Part shown: piece by piece, positions 1 through 9,200 of the stretch
Numbering within the stretch: the stretch's first letter is position 1
How the letters are laid out: every line of letters starts with the position of its first letter
NCBI GenBank assembly: GCA_003283765.1
Contig: QBVY01000011.1
Span: 1-35,297, forward strand
Source: SAR86 cluster bacterium AG-313-N18
GTDB lineage: Bacteria; Pseudomonadota; Gammaproteobacteria; Magnimaribacterales; D2472
Reading direction: 5' to 3'
Length of the DNA stretch: 35,297 nt
Position numbers and translations under genes: made by a program
Notes under the pieces: generated by a model
The model's database searches: none
Seen by the model: the letters and a program-made list of their open reading frames with translations, nothing else
What the model was told of the DNA's origin: nothing

Positions 1-28
1 ATGGTGAAAAAGTTTTTAGTTTAGATAT

Positions 29-1126
29 ATGATCCATAAAAATATTAGTGAAGAGCAGAATAATTCTAGATTAGATCAAGCGGCAACTTTTATATTCAAA
101 GATTATTCACGAAGCCAAATCCAAAGATGGATATCGCAAGGCAATCTATTGGTAAATGGTGAAATTCTAAAAGCAAAAGACAAAGTACATACTGGGGATG
201 AAATTTCTTTAGATCCAATATTTGAAAATAGGGTCTCTTGGGATGGAGAAGATATACCTATTCAGATCTTTCATGAAGAAGAGGATTTTTTAATAGTCAA
301 CAAATCGCCAGGGTTGGTTATGCATCCAGGTGCAGGCTGTCATGATGGCACTCTGGCAAATGCTTTGGCTTTCCATTTTCCAGATTTAAAAAAATTACCT
401 CGATGTGGAATCGTTCATAGGCTAGATAAAGATACCGCTCAAAGAAGAATGAAAGCCAATAACTTCTTTTCTGCAATCGAGTCTCTGGAAGCTATTGAAG
501 CAAGATATCCCTTTGGCAGATATGCAGAGCAAGCTCAATCAGAATTAATTTATGCATATTTCATGAATGGTGAAGATGAGGCTGCGCATGAGGCTGCTGA
601 AAAATTTATTCGCCTGAATCCGAGACATCCGAATATTGATTATGCATATTTTATGAGAGGCATAGCCAGTTACACCAGAGATAAAGGAATGTTTGCAAGA
701 ATTTTTAAGTCTGACCTGTCGAACAGAGATATCTCGGGTGCAAAGCAAGCCTTTGGTGAGCTATCTGAATTTTTAACTCGATTTCCACAAAGCCAATATG
801 CTCCATATGCCTCGCAAAGATTAGTTTATTTAAGAAGTTTAATTGCAAAAAATGAATTAGTTGCTGCTGAGTATTACCTAAAAAGAAAAGCCTATGTAGC
901 TGCTCTTCGAAGAGCTAAATATGTAATTGAAAATATTCCGAACTCTTCAGAAACGATGAGAGCTTTAAAAATTATTAGAGAATGTTATAAAGCTCTTGGT
1001 TACTTCGAATTGATGGAGGACATTGAAAGTGTTATTGAAGTAAATGGTGGAACAATTCTTGAGAGTCCAGAGAGCTTCTCGTGGAATTTCTTTTCAAGAA
1101 AGGCACCTCGACCCAATCAAAACTAA
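29..1126 (+). CDS. Chimeric RluD (N-terminal) / BamD (C-terminal) open reading frame
   Basis: This 365-residue frame joins two unrelated proteins. Residues 1-136 look like the start of RluD, the 23S rRNA pseudouridine synthase: an S4 RNA-binding domain (about 12-70), then the start of the synthase domain, ending in HRLDKDT, which carries the catalytic Asp (D133). The rest of the catalytic domain is missing. From about residue 136 the protein is BamD, the outer-membrane assembly lipoprotein, with TPR-type repeats and the family motifs RYPFG, FIRLNP.HPNIDY and AEYY. The BamD part lacks its signal peptide and lipobox cysteine. Neither half should work: the synthase is cut at its active site and BamD would stay in the cytoplasm. 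In many gammaproteobacteria the two genes are divergent neighbours, so an inverted chimera from amplification or assembly is likely. A real rearrangement with intact copies elsewhere is possible. Identity of both halves is near certain. Confidence 0.85.
   Translation: MIHKNISEEQNNSRLDQAATFIFKDYSRSQIQRWISQGNLLVNGEILKAKDKVHTGDEISLDPIFENRVSWDGEDIPIQIFHEEEDFLIVNKSPGLVMHPGAGCHDGTLANALAFHFPDLKKLPRCGIVHRLDKDTAQRRMKANNFFSAIESLEAIEARYPFGRYAEQAQSELIYAYFMNGEDEAAHEAAEKFIRLNPRHPNIDYAYFMRGIASYTRDKGMFARIFKSDLSNRDISGAKQAFGELSEFLTRFPQSQYAPYASQRLVYLRSLIAKNELVAAEYYLKRKAYVAALRRAKYVIENIPNSSETMRALKIIRECYKALGYFELMEDIESVIEVNGGTILESPESFSWNFFSRKAPRPNQN
431..442. other. Junction between rluD-derived and bamD-derived sequence
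   Basis: RluD similarity ends at Asp-Thr (codons at 431-436) and BamD similarity begins at Thr-Ala-Gln (434-442). The Thr codon ACC could belong to either parent, since family members have Thr at both places. This fits a join through very short shared sequence. The joined frame is open by chance or by selection; one random join in three keeps frame. Confidence 0.7.
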
Positions 1127-1133
1127 TTTAAAG

Positions 1134-2345
1134 TTAGGTAATTATTGAATATAGTCCTGCAGTAAGAAGATTACTTGTTCGATATAGTTCCTTTGGATTG
1201 TGCTGCTGATTGCATATAAATCCATAACCTACGCCTTTTTCAGGATCGCCAAATGCAACTGCGCCTCCGACTCCAGCATGACCAAACATTTTATTGTTTA
1301 GTGTTGGAGAAATATTTCCCACTGTAGCTATGCCTTGAGCCAGCTCATAACCAAGTCCAAATTTTATTGGAGCTCCAAATAATACAGAATCAGGACCGCT
1401 AGAATGAGGGGTGATAGAATGCTGAAGTGAAGCTTCACTCATAATGGATACTCCGTCTCTTTCACAACCATTACTCAAAATGCCAAATAAAGTTGCCAAA
1501 CTTTTGGCAGTGCCATGTCCGTTAGCAGATGGGATTTCTGCCAGCCGCCAATCATGAGAATTGATATAATTATCATCATCCCCTTCTCTTTCTTGAAAGG
1601 CCTCTTTGAAATCTCCACTTAATAAAGCTGCTTTAAAATTTTTAAGTATTTGGGGTAAGAAAAAGTTAGGGACATACTTAAGAAACTCTCCTGGAAGTTT
1701 TATATTTTCCATAGGTAGCATCAACATATCAGCACATCTTTCAAATTCACTCTCAGCAAGTCCGATATGAAAATCAATATTCAAAGGATCTGCTATCTCC
1801 TCCTTAAAGTAAGAGCCTGCAGTGCGGCCATCAACCCTCCTTATTAATTCACCAACCAGCCAACCAAATGTCAATGCATGATATCCCTGCGATGTACCTG
1901 GTTTTCTGTAGGGAGGTTGGATTTGGAGTGCATGCGTAAACTTATCCCAATCTTGAAAGGAGCCTGGCGGAATCCCATCTTTAAATCCAAACATTGAAGC
2001 TCTATGACAAAGTAAATCACTTACCTTGGTATTCTCTTTACCATTACAACTATATTCAGGCCAATAATGACCAACCCTTTTATTTGGATCCAGTTTACCT
2101 TGATCAATTAACCGAGATATACATGTTGCAGTTACTCCTTTGGTGACCGAGAAAACATTAACCAGAGTTTCTTCCTCCCATGCTTTTGTTTTCTTTGCAT
2201 CTTGATATCCGCCCCATAGATTAACAATCATTTCACCTTGGTACTCAATCGCTAAGGATGCTCCTGTCTCAAAACCGCTAGTTATGGCATCTGAAAAAAT
2301 GTCATAAACTTTTTGAAATTTTGGATCGCAGTAACCTTTTATCAT
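1134..2345 (-). CDS. Serine hydrolase, beta-lactamase/family VIII esterase fold
   Basis: A 403-residue protein of the beta-lactamase-related serine hydrolase family (PF00144: class C beta-lactamases, family VIII esterases, DD-peptidases). The nucleophile motif S-V-T-K is at S66-K69, the catalytic Tyr is probably Y155 (in Y-H-A), and H-A-G at 356-358 takes the place of the third lactamase motif. I see no clear signal peptide, so a cytoplasmic esterase is more likely than a periplasmic lactamase. It begins inside the stop of the upstream symporter gene (ATGA overlap, 2342-2345), so the two are translationally coupled, and its substrate may relate to what the symporter imports. The fold is secure; the substrate is unknown. 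It ends 7 bp from the end of the chimeric frame. Confidence 0.9.
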   Translation of the reverse strand: MIKGYCDPKFQKVYDIFSDAITSGFETGASLAIEYQGEMIVNLWGGYQDAKKTKAWEEETLVNVFSVTKGVTATCISRLIDQGKLDPNKRVGHYWPEYSCNGKENTKVSDLLCHRASMFGFKDGIPPGSFQDWDKFTHALQIQPPYRKPGTSQGYHALTFGWLVGELIRRVDGRTAGSYFKEEIADPLNIDFHIGLAESEFERCADMLMLPMENIKLPGEFLKYVPNFFLPQILKNFKAALLSGDFKEAFQEREGDDDNYINSHDWRLAEIPSANGHGTAKSLATLFGILSNGCERDGVSIMSEASLQHSITPHSSGPDSVLFGAPIKFGLGYELAQGIATVGNISPTLNNKMFGHAGVGGAVAFGDPEKGVGYGFICNQQHNPKELYRTSNLLTAGLYSIIT

Positions 2346-3859
2346 ATCTCTCTATAGCTTTTTATATCCCCACTGTTCAATCTTTTTTGATAATTTTCAA
2401 GCTCAGTTTTTATTACAGGAGCCAAAATATAAAGCCCCAATATATTCGGAAGAGCTACAACAAAAATAACAGCATCAGAAAAATCTAAAACCGCCGTTAA
2501 ATTAATCATGCAACCTAGGGCTATAAAAATACAAAAAAATATTTTGAAGATATTTTCTGTCCATACAGATTCTCCAACAATATATGTCCAGCCTTTCAAG
2601 CCATAATATGACCAAGACAGGATTGTTGAAAATGCAAATAATATTGCAATAAATGATAGGGGAATCACCGACCAACTAAATGTGCTGCTGAAAGCTTGAG
2701 AGGTCAAAGCAATACCTTGAATTCCTTGATTTGCCATTGCAGGCTCGTAGACTGTGGTTAAAATTACCAAGGCTGTAAGAGTACAAATAATAACTGTATC
2801 TATAAATGGTTCCATCAAACCAACGTAACCCTCAGTCACAGGTTCTTGAGTTTTGACTGCAGCATGAGCTATAGCAGCTGATCCAATTCCAGCCTCATTA
2901 GAAAATGCTGCCCTTTGAAAACCTAAAATCATAATACCCAACATTCCCCCACTCATTGCACTCGGATTAAATGCTTCAGTTAAGATGGCTGAGATTGCCC
3001 ATGGAACCCTTTCTGCATTCATAATAATTACAAGCAATGCACCAACAACGTAAGTGAGAGTCATAAATGGAACTAGCTTTGAAGTGACCCTAGCAATACC
3101 CTTAATACCGCCAATTATAACCAATCCAACTATGCCAGCTAAGATCGAGCCAAAAAGCCATCCTTTATCAAGAAAATAACTAGCTTCTCCTCCTGTAATA
3201 AAGATGAATTGCTGAAAGGCTTGATTGGACTGAAACATATTTCCTATTCCTAAACATCCAACAACAATAGCAATTGCATAAAATAGTCCCATTGGCTTTG
3301 CAAGCCAAGATAAATTTTTCTGATGCAACCCAGCCTCTAAATAATACATTGGCCCCCCAGAAATACTTCCATCAGTATTAACTTTTCTATACATCACTCC
3401 AGCCACGCATTCTGCAAATTTTGTAGACATGCCTAACAAGCCAGCAACAATTAACCAAAATGTAGCGCCGGGACCACCAATAGAAATAACAATGGCAACT
3501 CCAGCAATATTTCCAATTCCTACAGTTCCAGAAACAGCAGTTGATAATGCTTGAAAGTGAGTTAACTCACCTTCATTGTCTGGCCTGGAATAATCTCCTC
3601 TTAGTAATTTAAAAGCATGCTTAAATCCGCGAAGATTTAAAAAATTAAAGTAGCCAGTAAAAAAAATAGCTGCTCCGATTAACCATAAAACTATTAGTGG
3701 CATTGAGGCTCCGAAAATTTCAACCTCATAAAAAATAAAGGAGGACAAGAGGTTGGTAATAGGTTGGACGGCTGCATTAATTGAAGCATCAAAACCCGAA
3801 GCTGATAAAGGTGATGAGATAATTGCAATAATGCAAGAAATAATTCTATTGCTTTTCAT
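2342..3859 (-). CDS. Alanine/glycine:cation symporter (AGCS family)
   Basis: A 505-residue inner-membrane carrier of the AGCS family, which imports alanine, glycine or related small amino acids with Na+ or H+. Family signatures are clear: GTVGIGNIAG (111-120), GGPGATFW (128-135), A-E-C with G-V-M-Y-R near 149-158, and GGPMYYLE (168-175). About 10-11 hydrophobic segments are visible, after an N-terminal stretch that resembles a signal peptide (about 1-22), as in some long AGCS members. Length is normal to slightly long. It is the first gene of a two-gene unit with the serine hydrolase and is divergent from the amidotransferase gene across 36 bp. The exact amino acid carried cannot be read from the sequence. 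Confidence 0.93.
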   Translation of the reverse strand: MKSNRIISCIIAIISSPLSASGFDASINAAVQPITNLLSSFIFYEVEIFGASMPLIVLWLIGAAIFFTGYFNFLNLRGFKHAFKLLRGDYSRPDNEGELTHFQALSTAVSGTVGIGNIAGVAIVISIGGPGATFWLIVAGLLGMSTKFAECVAGVMYRKVNTDGSISGGPMYYLEAGLHQKNLSWLAKPMGLFYAIAIVVGCLGIGNMFQSNQAFQQFIFITGGEASYFLDKGWLFGSILAGIVGLVIIGGIKGIARVTSKLVPFMTLTYVVGALLVIIMNAERVPWAISAILTEAFNPSAMSGGMLGIMILGFQRAAFSNEAGIGSAAIAHAAVKTQEPVTEGYVGLMEPFIDTVIICTLTALVILTTVYEPAMANQGIQGIALTSQAFSSTFSWSVIPLSFIAILFAFSTILSWSYYGLKGWTYIVGESVWTENIFKIFFCIFIALGCMINLTAVLDFSDAVIFVVALPNILGLYILAPVIKTELENYQKRLNSGDIKSYREI

Positions 3860-3895
3860 GAATTGAATATACTACATTAAGAAAAAATAATATTT

Positions 3896-4597
3896 ATGAA
3901 AATTGGAATCCTGAACGCAGATACTGTCCAAATAAAGGGCGCCTCAGGCTTTGGTCAATATCCTGAAATGTTTTCTAAAATATTCTGGTCTGTAGATACT
4001 AATATTCAATTTAAAACATATGAAGTGCAATTCGGTGACTATCCCAGAGTCTTAAATGAATGCAATGCCTATTTGATTACTGGTAGTAAGGCAAGTGCTT
4101 ATGATGATAACCAATGGATCCATGATCTAAAAAAATTTATTCAAAGATTACATCAAAATAAAAAAAAGTTAGTGGGCGTATGTTTCGGTCATCAAATAAT
4201 TGCTGAGGCACTGGGCGGATCAGTTCGAAAATCTCCAACAGGCTGGCATGCTGGAGTTGATTCAATTTCGTTAAATAATAATGGTTATGAATATGGAGAC
4301 AAGGGAAAGAAATATAATTTAGTTTTTAGTCACCAAGATGAAGTGGAGAAACTGCCACAAAATGCAACTTTAATCGCAGGATCTCCAATATGTCCAAATG
4401 GGATGTTTTTTATTGAAAATAATATTCTTTGCATTCAGGGACATATTGAATTAGATAAAAAATTTGCAAGGATGATATATGACTTCAGAAAAGATCAAAT
4501 TGGGAATTCTAAGTATCTCCATGCTTGTGAAACGCTAGCCATTAAAACTAATGAGCAAGAGATTACAAGTAGCATTTTAGAATTTCTAAAAAAATAA
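3896..4597 (+). CDS. Class I glutamine amidotransferase-like protein
   Basis: A 233-residue single-domain protein of the GMP-synthase-like class I glutamine amidotransferase group. The catalytic triad is readable: Cys96 in the nucleophile elbow GVCFGHQ, and His183 and Glu185 in QGHIE. Stand-alone members hydrolyse glutamine or gamma-glutamyl compounds, often in polyamine or amino-acid catabolism, but nothing nearby fixes the substrate. It lies alone, divergent from the AGCS symporter and ending 1 bp from the convergent dioxygenase gene. A TATACT hexamer at 3868-3873 could serve as its -10 box. No Shine-Dalgarno sequence is evident before the ATG. Guanine synthesis is unlikely, since the synthetase domains of GuaA are absent. 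Confidence 0.85.
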   Translation: MKIGILNADTVQIKGASGFGQYPEMFSKIFWSVDTNIQFKTYEVQFGDYPRVLNECNAYLITGSKASAYDDNQWIHDLKKFIQRLHQNKKKLVGVCFGHQIIAEALGGSVRKSPTGWHAGVDSISLNNNGYEYGDKGKKYNLVFSHQDEVEKLPQNATLIAGSPICPNGMFFIENNILCIQGHIELDKKFARMIYDFRKDQIGNSKYLHACETLAIKTNEQEITSSILEFLKK

Positions 4598-4598
4598 C

Positions 4599-5423
4599 TT
4601 AATAAGGCTTGTCGCCATCTATTGCCACTCGCTGCAAAAGTCTGTGGGATGGAAAGTAATCATTGATTGGCTTATGTTGAGTGCTTCGGTTGTCCCATAT
4701 AGCTATCGAATTCGGTTCCCATTTAAAGCGACATGTATATTCAGCAGTAATTACATGATCATACAAAAATTGTAATATTGCTGAACTTTCTTTATCAGGC
4801 AATCCAATGATTCTTGTTGTAAACAATGCGTTTACAAAAATTACTTTTTGATCGCTTTCAGGATGAACTCTTATAACAGGATGCTGAACAGGAGGGTTAT
4901 CTTTTACAGCCTGTGCCAAACGCTCTTTTCCACCTGGCTCAGCTAAACTTTCTTTAAAGCCATAACTAAAATCATGCTCGGCCTCTAAAGTTGAAAGAAA
5001 TTCCTGTATATTCTTTGATAATCCATCATAAGCGGCAGTCATGCTCGCCCACATAGTATCGCCACCCTTGGGTGGACAAATTTTTGACCTTAAGACAGAT
5101 CCCAAAGGTGGATGTTTACGAAAGGTCATATCTGAGTGCCACACCTCTATCTTGGAAGGTTTATCAGCAGTGCTTTCTAAGATAGTAATTTCTGGAAATC
5201 CATCTACTGTTTCATAAGCAGGGTGTGTTTGAACTGGCCCAAAAGATTCAGCTAGCTTTTTATGTTGGGCTGAGGAAATATCTTGATCTCTAAAAAAAAT
5301 AACTTGGTGCTCTATAAGCAATCTTCTAATTTCAGCATAAACATCTGGGGAAAGATCCTGACATAAATCAACCCCATGCAATTCTGCACCCAAGGCTGCT
5401 GCAATTGGTTTTACTTGAAACAT
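4599..5423 (-). CDS. TauD/TfdA-family 2-oxoglutarate/Fe(II) dioxygenase
   Basis: A 274-residue enzyme of the TauD/TfdA family, which couples 2-oxoglutarate decarboxylation to hydroxylation of a small acid such as taurine, a sulfonate or an aryloxyacetate. The iron ligands are visible: His96-x-Asp98 in WHSDMTF and His250 in the motif WDNRSTQH. Arg261 is placed like the arginine that binds the 2-oxoglutarate carboxylate. Length matches the family (about 270-300). It is the last gene of a co-directional series below the RND pump, 30 bp after the cupin gene. No sulfonate transporter (tauABC) is nearby, so taurine use is not supported by context. Family certain, substrate open. Confidence 0.9.
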   Translation of the reverse strand: MFQVKPIAAALGAELHGVDLCQDLSPDVYAEIRRLLIEHQVIFFRDQDISSAQHKKLAESFGPVQTHPAYETVDGFPEITILESTADKPSKIEVWHSDMTFRKHPPLGSVLRSKICPPKGGDTMWASMTAAYDGLSKNIQEFLSTLEAEHDFSYGFKESLAEPGGKERLAQAVKDNPPVQHPVIRVHPESDQKVIFVNALFTTRIIGLPDKESSAILQFLYDHVITAEYTCRFKWEPNSIAIWDNRSTQHKPINDYFPSHRLLQRVAIDGDKPY

Positions 5424-5453
5424 AGGCTATGTAAATTCTAACTCTTTTTCAGT

Positions 5454-5978
5454 TTACTCTTTTAGCTCGCTATCAATCAAGACCGCAATGAGCAATGCAG
5501 GCTCCTCGCCGTGATTAACCCATGCATGGTTAGTCCCTCGCTGGACGACAGTATCAAATGGCTTCAGTCTTACCTCTTCTTCATCGAGCAAGAGGCTGAC
5601 ATCTCCTTTTAATAAAATAATATAGTCAATGGTCTCTGTTTTATGCATTGCAGGATGTTTAGAAGTATCAATTCGATGGTGAGCAGCTCCGATTCTTTCA
5701 AAAGCTTCAGCCGCTGCATCTTGCAAAACCTCCCATGGAACGCCTTCAGGAGTTGGGTTAATCTGAAAATATCTAAATTTAGTTCCATTAGTGGGGGGTG
5801 ATAGAATTATTTCTGTATCTGCCCTGTCTAAATTATCGGTTGTATCAACGGGCATGCCGTCTGTATTCCAAATTTCAAAAAGGCCACCAACTTCCTCTCC
5901 AATTGATCTGGCTGGAGGGCCATCAATAGTAATAACTGATTTTCCTGCTTGATTGTGACCTGTAATTATTCTTCTCAT
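5454..5978 (-). CDS. Cupin-domain protein
   Basis: A 174-residue protein with one cupin barrel in its C-terminal half: the first motif runs from about H133 to the G in L-L-K-G-D, and the second contains P-F-D-T-V and the N-H-A-W-V-N-H segment, supplying His residues for metal binding. The N-terminal half is polar with no motif I recognise. Such proteins are isomerases, dioxygenases, or ligand sensors. It sits between DUF1543 (20 bp) and the TauD-like dioxygenase (30 bp) on the same strand, which suggests joint expression and perhaps action on a common small metabolite. That link is inference only. Confidence 0.8.
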   Translation of the reverse strand: MRRIITGHNQAGKSVITIDGPPARSIGEEVGGLFEIWNTDGMPVDTTDNLDRADTEIILSPPTNGTKFRYFQINPTPEGVPWEVLQDAAAEAFERIGAAHHRIDTSKHPAMHKTETIDYIILLKGDVSLLLDEEEVRLKPFDTVVQRGTNHAWVNHGEEPALLIAVLIDSELKE

Positions 5979-5998
5979 ATCATCATTTACAATTTTAA

Positions 5999-6268
5999 TT
6001 AAAGTTTTTTTGATTCATCATATGAATATACCTTAGCTTTATTTTGCTTGGGATTTTTAATTAAATGAACCTCGTAATCATCAACATTATTGATCTCTTT
6101 AATTCCATCAATATGCATTTTTTTATCTCTAAATTTATCCATGCTCATGATTTTTTTCTTTGCTGATTTGGGATTACCAGCTGCAACAAAGATATTAATG
6201 TGAGATTCATAAATACCTTCTCCAACTTCCTCATCATAAAAACCCACATGAACCATAAATAATTTCAT
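5999..6268 (-). CDS. DUF1543-like small protein
   Basis: An 89-residue protein beginning with K-L-F-M-V-H-V-G, followed by G-x-Y-E-S-H and a V-A-A-G-N-P-K-S-A-K-K-K stretch. This resembles the DUF1543 family, small soluble proteins of unknown function. It has no signal peptide or membrane segment and is rich in lysine. It lies 30 bp below the RND pump gene and 20 bp above the cupin gene, on the same strand. No function can be assigned. Confidence 0.65.
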   Translation of the reverse strand: MKLFMVHVGFYDEEVGEGIYESHINIFVAAGNPKSAKKKIMSMDKFRDKKMHIDGIKEINNVDDYEVHLIKNPKQNKAKVYSYDESKKL

Positions 6269-6298
6269 ACTTATCTCTTTTAATTTGTATCTATTAAT

Positions 6299-9200
6299 TT
6301 ATAGCTTTTTTGAAATCGCGTAGCAAGCTGGAATATAAAATAAAGCAATCACTGCGGACCCAATTACACCACCAGCCATTGCCCAAGCCAACGGCTTAAA
6401 GAAAATGCTGGTAATTAACAATGGTAGAAATCCACCTATAGTTGTTGCTGATGTGGTAACAACATGACGAGTTGATCGAATAATTACTTCAACAAGATCT
6501 TCTTTAGTAATTGGTGAATTCGCATTTGCTTCTTTTATATGAGACAAAACAACAATAGAATCATTTATAGATAAGCCTGCTAGTCCTATGGCACCTACCA
6601 AACCAATAAACCCAAAATTGGCTTGGCCAATTGTTAAGCCCAAAAATGCTAAGCCTGTGCACCAGAAAGCAACACTCAGAATTAAGCCTGCCTGCCTAAA
6701 TGAGTTTAAGGCTGCAACCAATGCGATAATTATTAATACAAAAAACAAGATGGCTGATGAGAATATATTAGACTGAGATTGCCCTCGCGCCTCAGCCTCT
6801 CCTCCTACCTCAAAAATATATCCAGGCGGAAGCTCGGCTTTAAACGTCTCCAACTTATCTGCTAAATATTTTTCGGTTTGAGATGGAAGCAAGCCAGGCC
6901 AAATCCATGCTGAAACTTGATTTTGCCTCTTACCAGCATCACGAGAAACAAAATTGGCTTGATTGGTTACCTCGAACTCTCCATAGTTTGAAGAGTAATC
7001 AAAACCTTCCTGGGAAGGCATAGATAAAAATTGAGTTGATTCAATTGAATCAGTTGAAGACCCTCGTATCTTAATTGGTAGCTCTTTATTCCCATCAATC
7101 ATGGTGCCAATAACCTTGCCTTCACTTGCAATCGCTAACTCATTAATGAAGAAATCTCCAGAAATTGAGCCTAATGCAAGATTGGATTCATTAAAGGCGA
7201 ACTCCAAGTTTGTTGCTCCGCCAGCAAGCTCACTTCTAGTTAAGAAAACTCCAGGAGCATCTCGCACAATTAACTCTAGTTTTTTTCCTAGAGCTCTGAG
7301 AATTTCTATATCAGGCCCATCAATACTGTACTCAACTGCAGCATCTACAGGAGGACCCGAATCAAATTTATCCACAATAATATTTAAATCAGGATTTTCA
7401 GCAGTGAGTCTTTTAGCAAGCTTAGGTAGATTCTCAATCATTTCTTTGTAAGAAGTACTGATATAAACACCTTGTGCTAGATTATTGGCACCCAAGGCCG
7501 AATCTCCTCCAACTACGTTGTAGAGAATCCTTGGTAATCTTCTACCAATAAACCAAAAATCATCTTGCACGATTCCACTTTTAGCAATGGAATCTCTTAG
7601 CTCTAAAACTGCTTTTTCCGAACTTTCTACATTTGAATTTTGTGGAAGCTCTACTAACACTTTAAACATATTTCTATCAAGCTCAGGAAAGAAATCTGCC
7701 TTTAGAAATGGAAAAGAGATAAAACCAAGAACAGGCAATATCATTGCAATCATGATGCCTCTTTTAGGAACATCGTATGACCAAGTCAGCATAGCTCTAT
7801 ATCTACGAAGAATTTTTTCATTTGAATAGCCATTGCCACCAAAAATTTCTTTTTCAAAAAATTTTATTTGATCTAGATAATTTAAGAGGACTGGTACAAC
7901 ATAAAGCGCAAGGAATAGCGAGGAAGTAATTGAAAGAATGACTGTTTTTGCCATGCCACCTACAAACTCTCCGCTAGGACCTGCTCCGGCAGCAATTGGA
8001 AAAAAAGATAATGCTGTTGTTGAAGTTGCTGCAGCAAGGGGTATCCATAAATGTTGAAAAGTTTCAAAAGAGGCTTGCTCTCTGGAATGACCTAGTTTGC
8101 GCCTATATTTAAAATCTTCTACCACAATGATGGCATTATCGATCAGCAAACCAAGGGCAATAATAATTCCAGTCATTGAGGTTTGATGCAAGGGTAGTCC
8201 AAGCAATGTGCAGCCAAATAACACTAAAAAAATAGTAAGAGGAATAACTGATCCAACAATAAGGGCTGATTTAAAGCCCAGGAGAAAATAACTTATCCCA
8301 ATGACGATCAAGGTCGCAAATAAAATACTTGTATATAAAGTATTAAATTTTTCTTTGAAATAATAAGATTCGTCATAAACTTTCTCAAGAGAAATTTCTG
8401 AGGGCAATTGATCTTTGAATTCATCGACCACCTTTTCAATTTCTTCGACATAGAGGTCTACTCTTTGTGAGAATGCTCCACTAATGTTGACCAAAACAGA
8501 CCTTTCTCCATTAAAAAGTGAAAGTTCTTCCGGTGGATCTCTTGGGTTTTTTGATAAGGTCGCAATGTCACCCAAACGAATAATCTCGTAATCATTAAAA
8601 ACTTTGATTGGCAAGTTAGCTACTTGTGAAAGATTGGTTAAATTATCTTTTGATTTCACAAGAAGTTCTTTACCATTCTGTGAAATTTGTCCAATTGGTT
8701 TTTTTGTATCAAGTCCAGATAATACTTGGGCAACTTCTTGAAAAGAGAGGCCAAGAGCAGATAATTTAGCATTATCTATTTCTACCAAAACTTCTTCATC
8801 AGCTGCTCCGTATGTGTGACTTCTATCTGAACCACTGACATAGGCTAGAGTTTGCCGAAGATCCTCTGCAATGCGTGATAGCAGAATTAATGGAGTTTTT
8901 CCATCTCCATTCCAGGTTAATGAATAAAGGAGGGTTATTGGAGGGCCGCTACTTCTGATTAATTGTGGTTTAACATCTGAAGGTAATAAAAATGATGCTT
9001 GATCTATTTTATCCTGAACTTCAGACCATACTTGTTCTATCAGAGCTGGCGGGACCTCATCTTTAATAGCTAACACCGTTGTTGAAAATCCTTGAGAGGC
9101 AAATGAGACAATTTCATCAAGTTCGAATACTTCCCTTAGCTTGGCTTCAAGTGGCTCTAAAATTTGCGTTTCAATTCGTGTTGGCGATGCTCCAGGATAG

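Noticed and set aside
1-24. Short frame ATG GTG AAA AAG ... TAG (M-V-K-K-F-L-V)
   Set aside because: Seven codons only. It looks like the beginning of a signal peptide but stops at once, and it lies upstream of the rluD start, where a divergent gene would be expected.
1134-2345. Serine hydrolase as an antibiotic-resistance beta-lactamase
   Set aside because: It lacks a signal peptide and the class C Tyr-x-Asn and Lys-Thr-Gly motifs. It has the esterase-type Y-H-A and H-A-G versions, so a resistance role is not supported.
4599-5423. Naming the dioxygenase tauD (taurine use)
   Set aside because: Catalytic residues fit the whole TauD/TfdA family. No taurine transporter or sulfonate gene is near, so the specific name would overstate the evidence.
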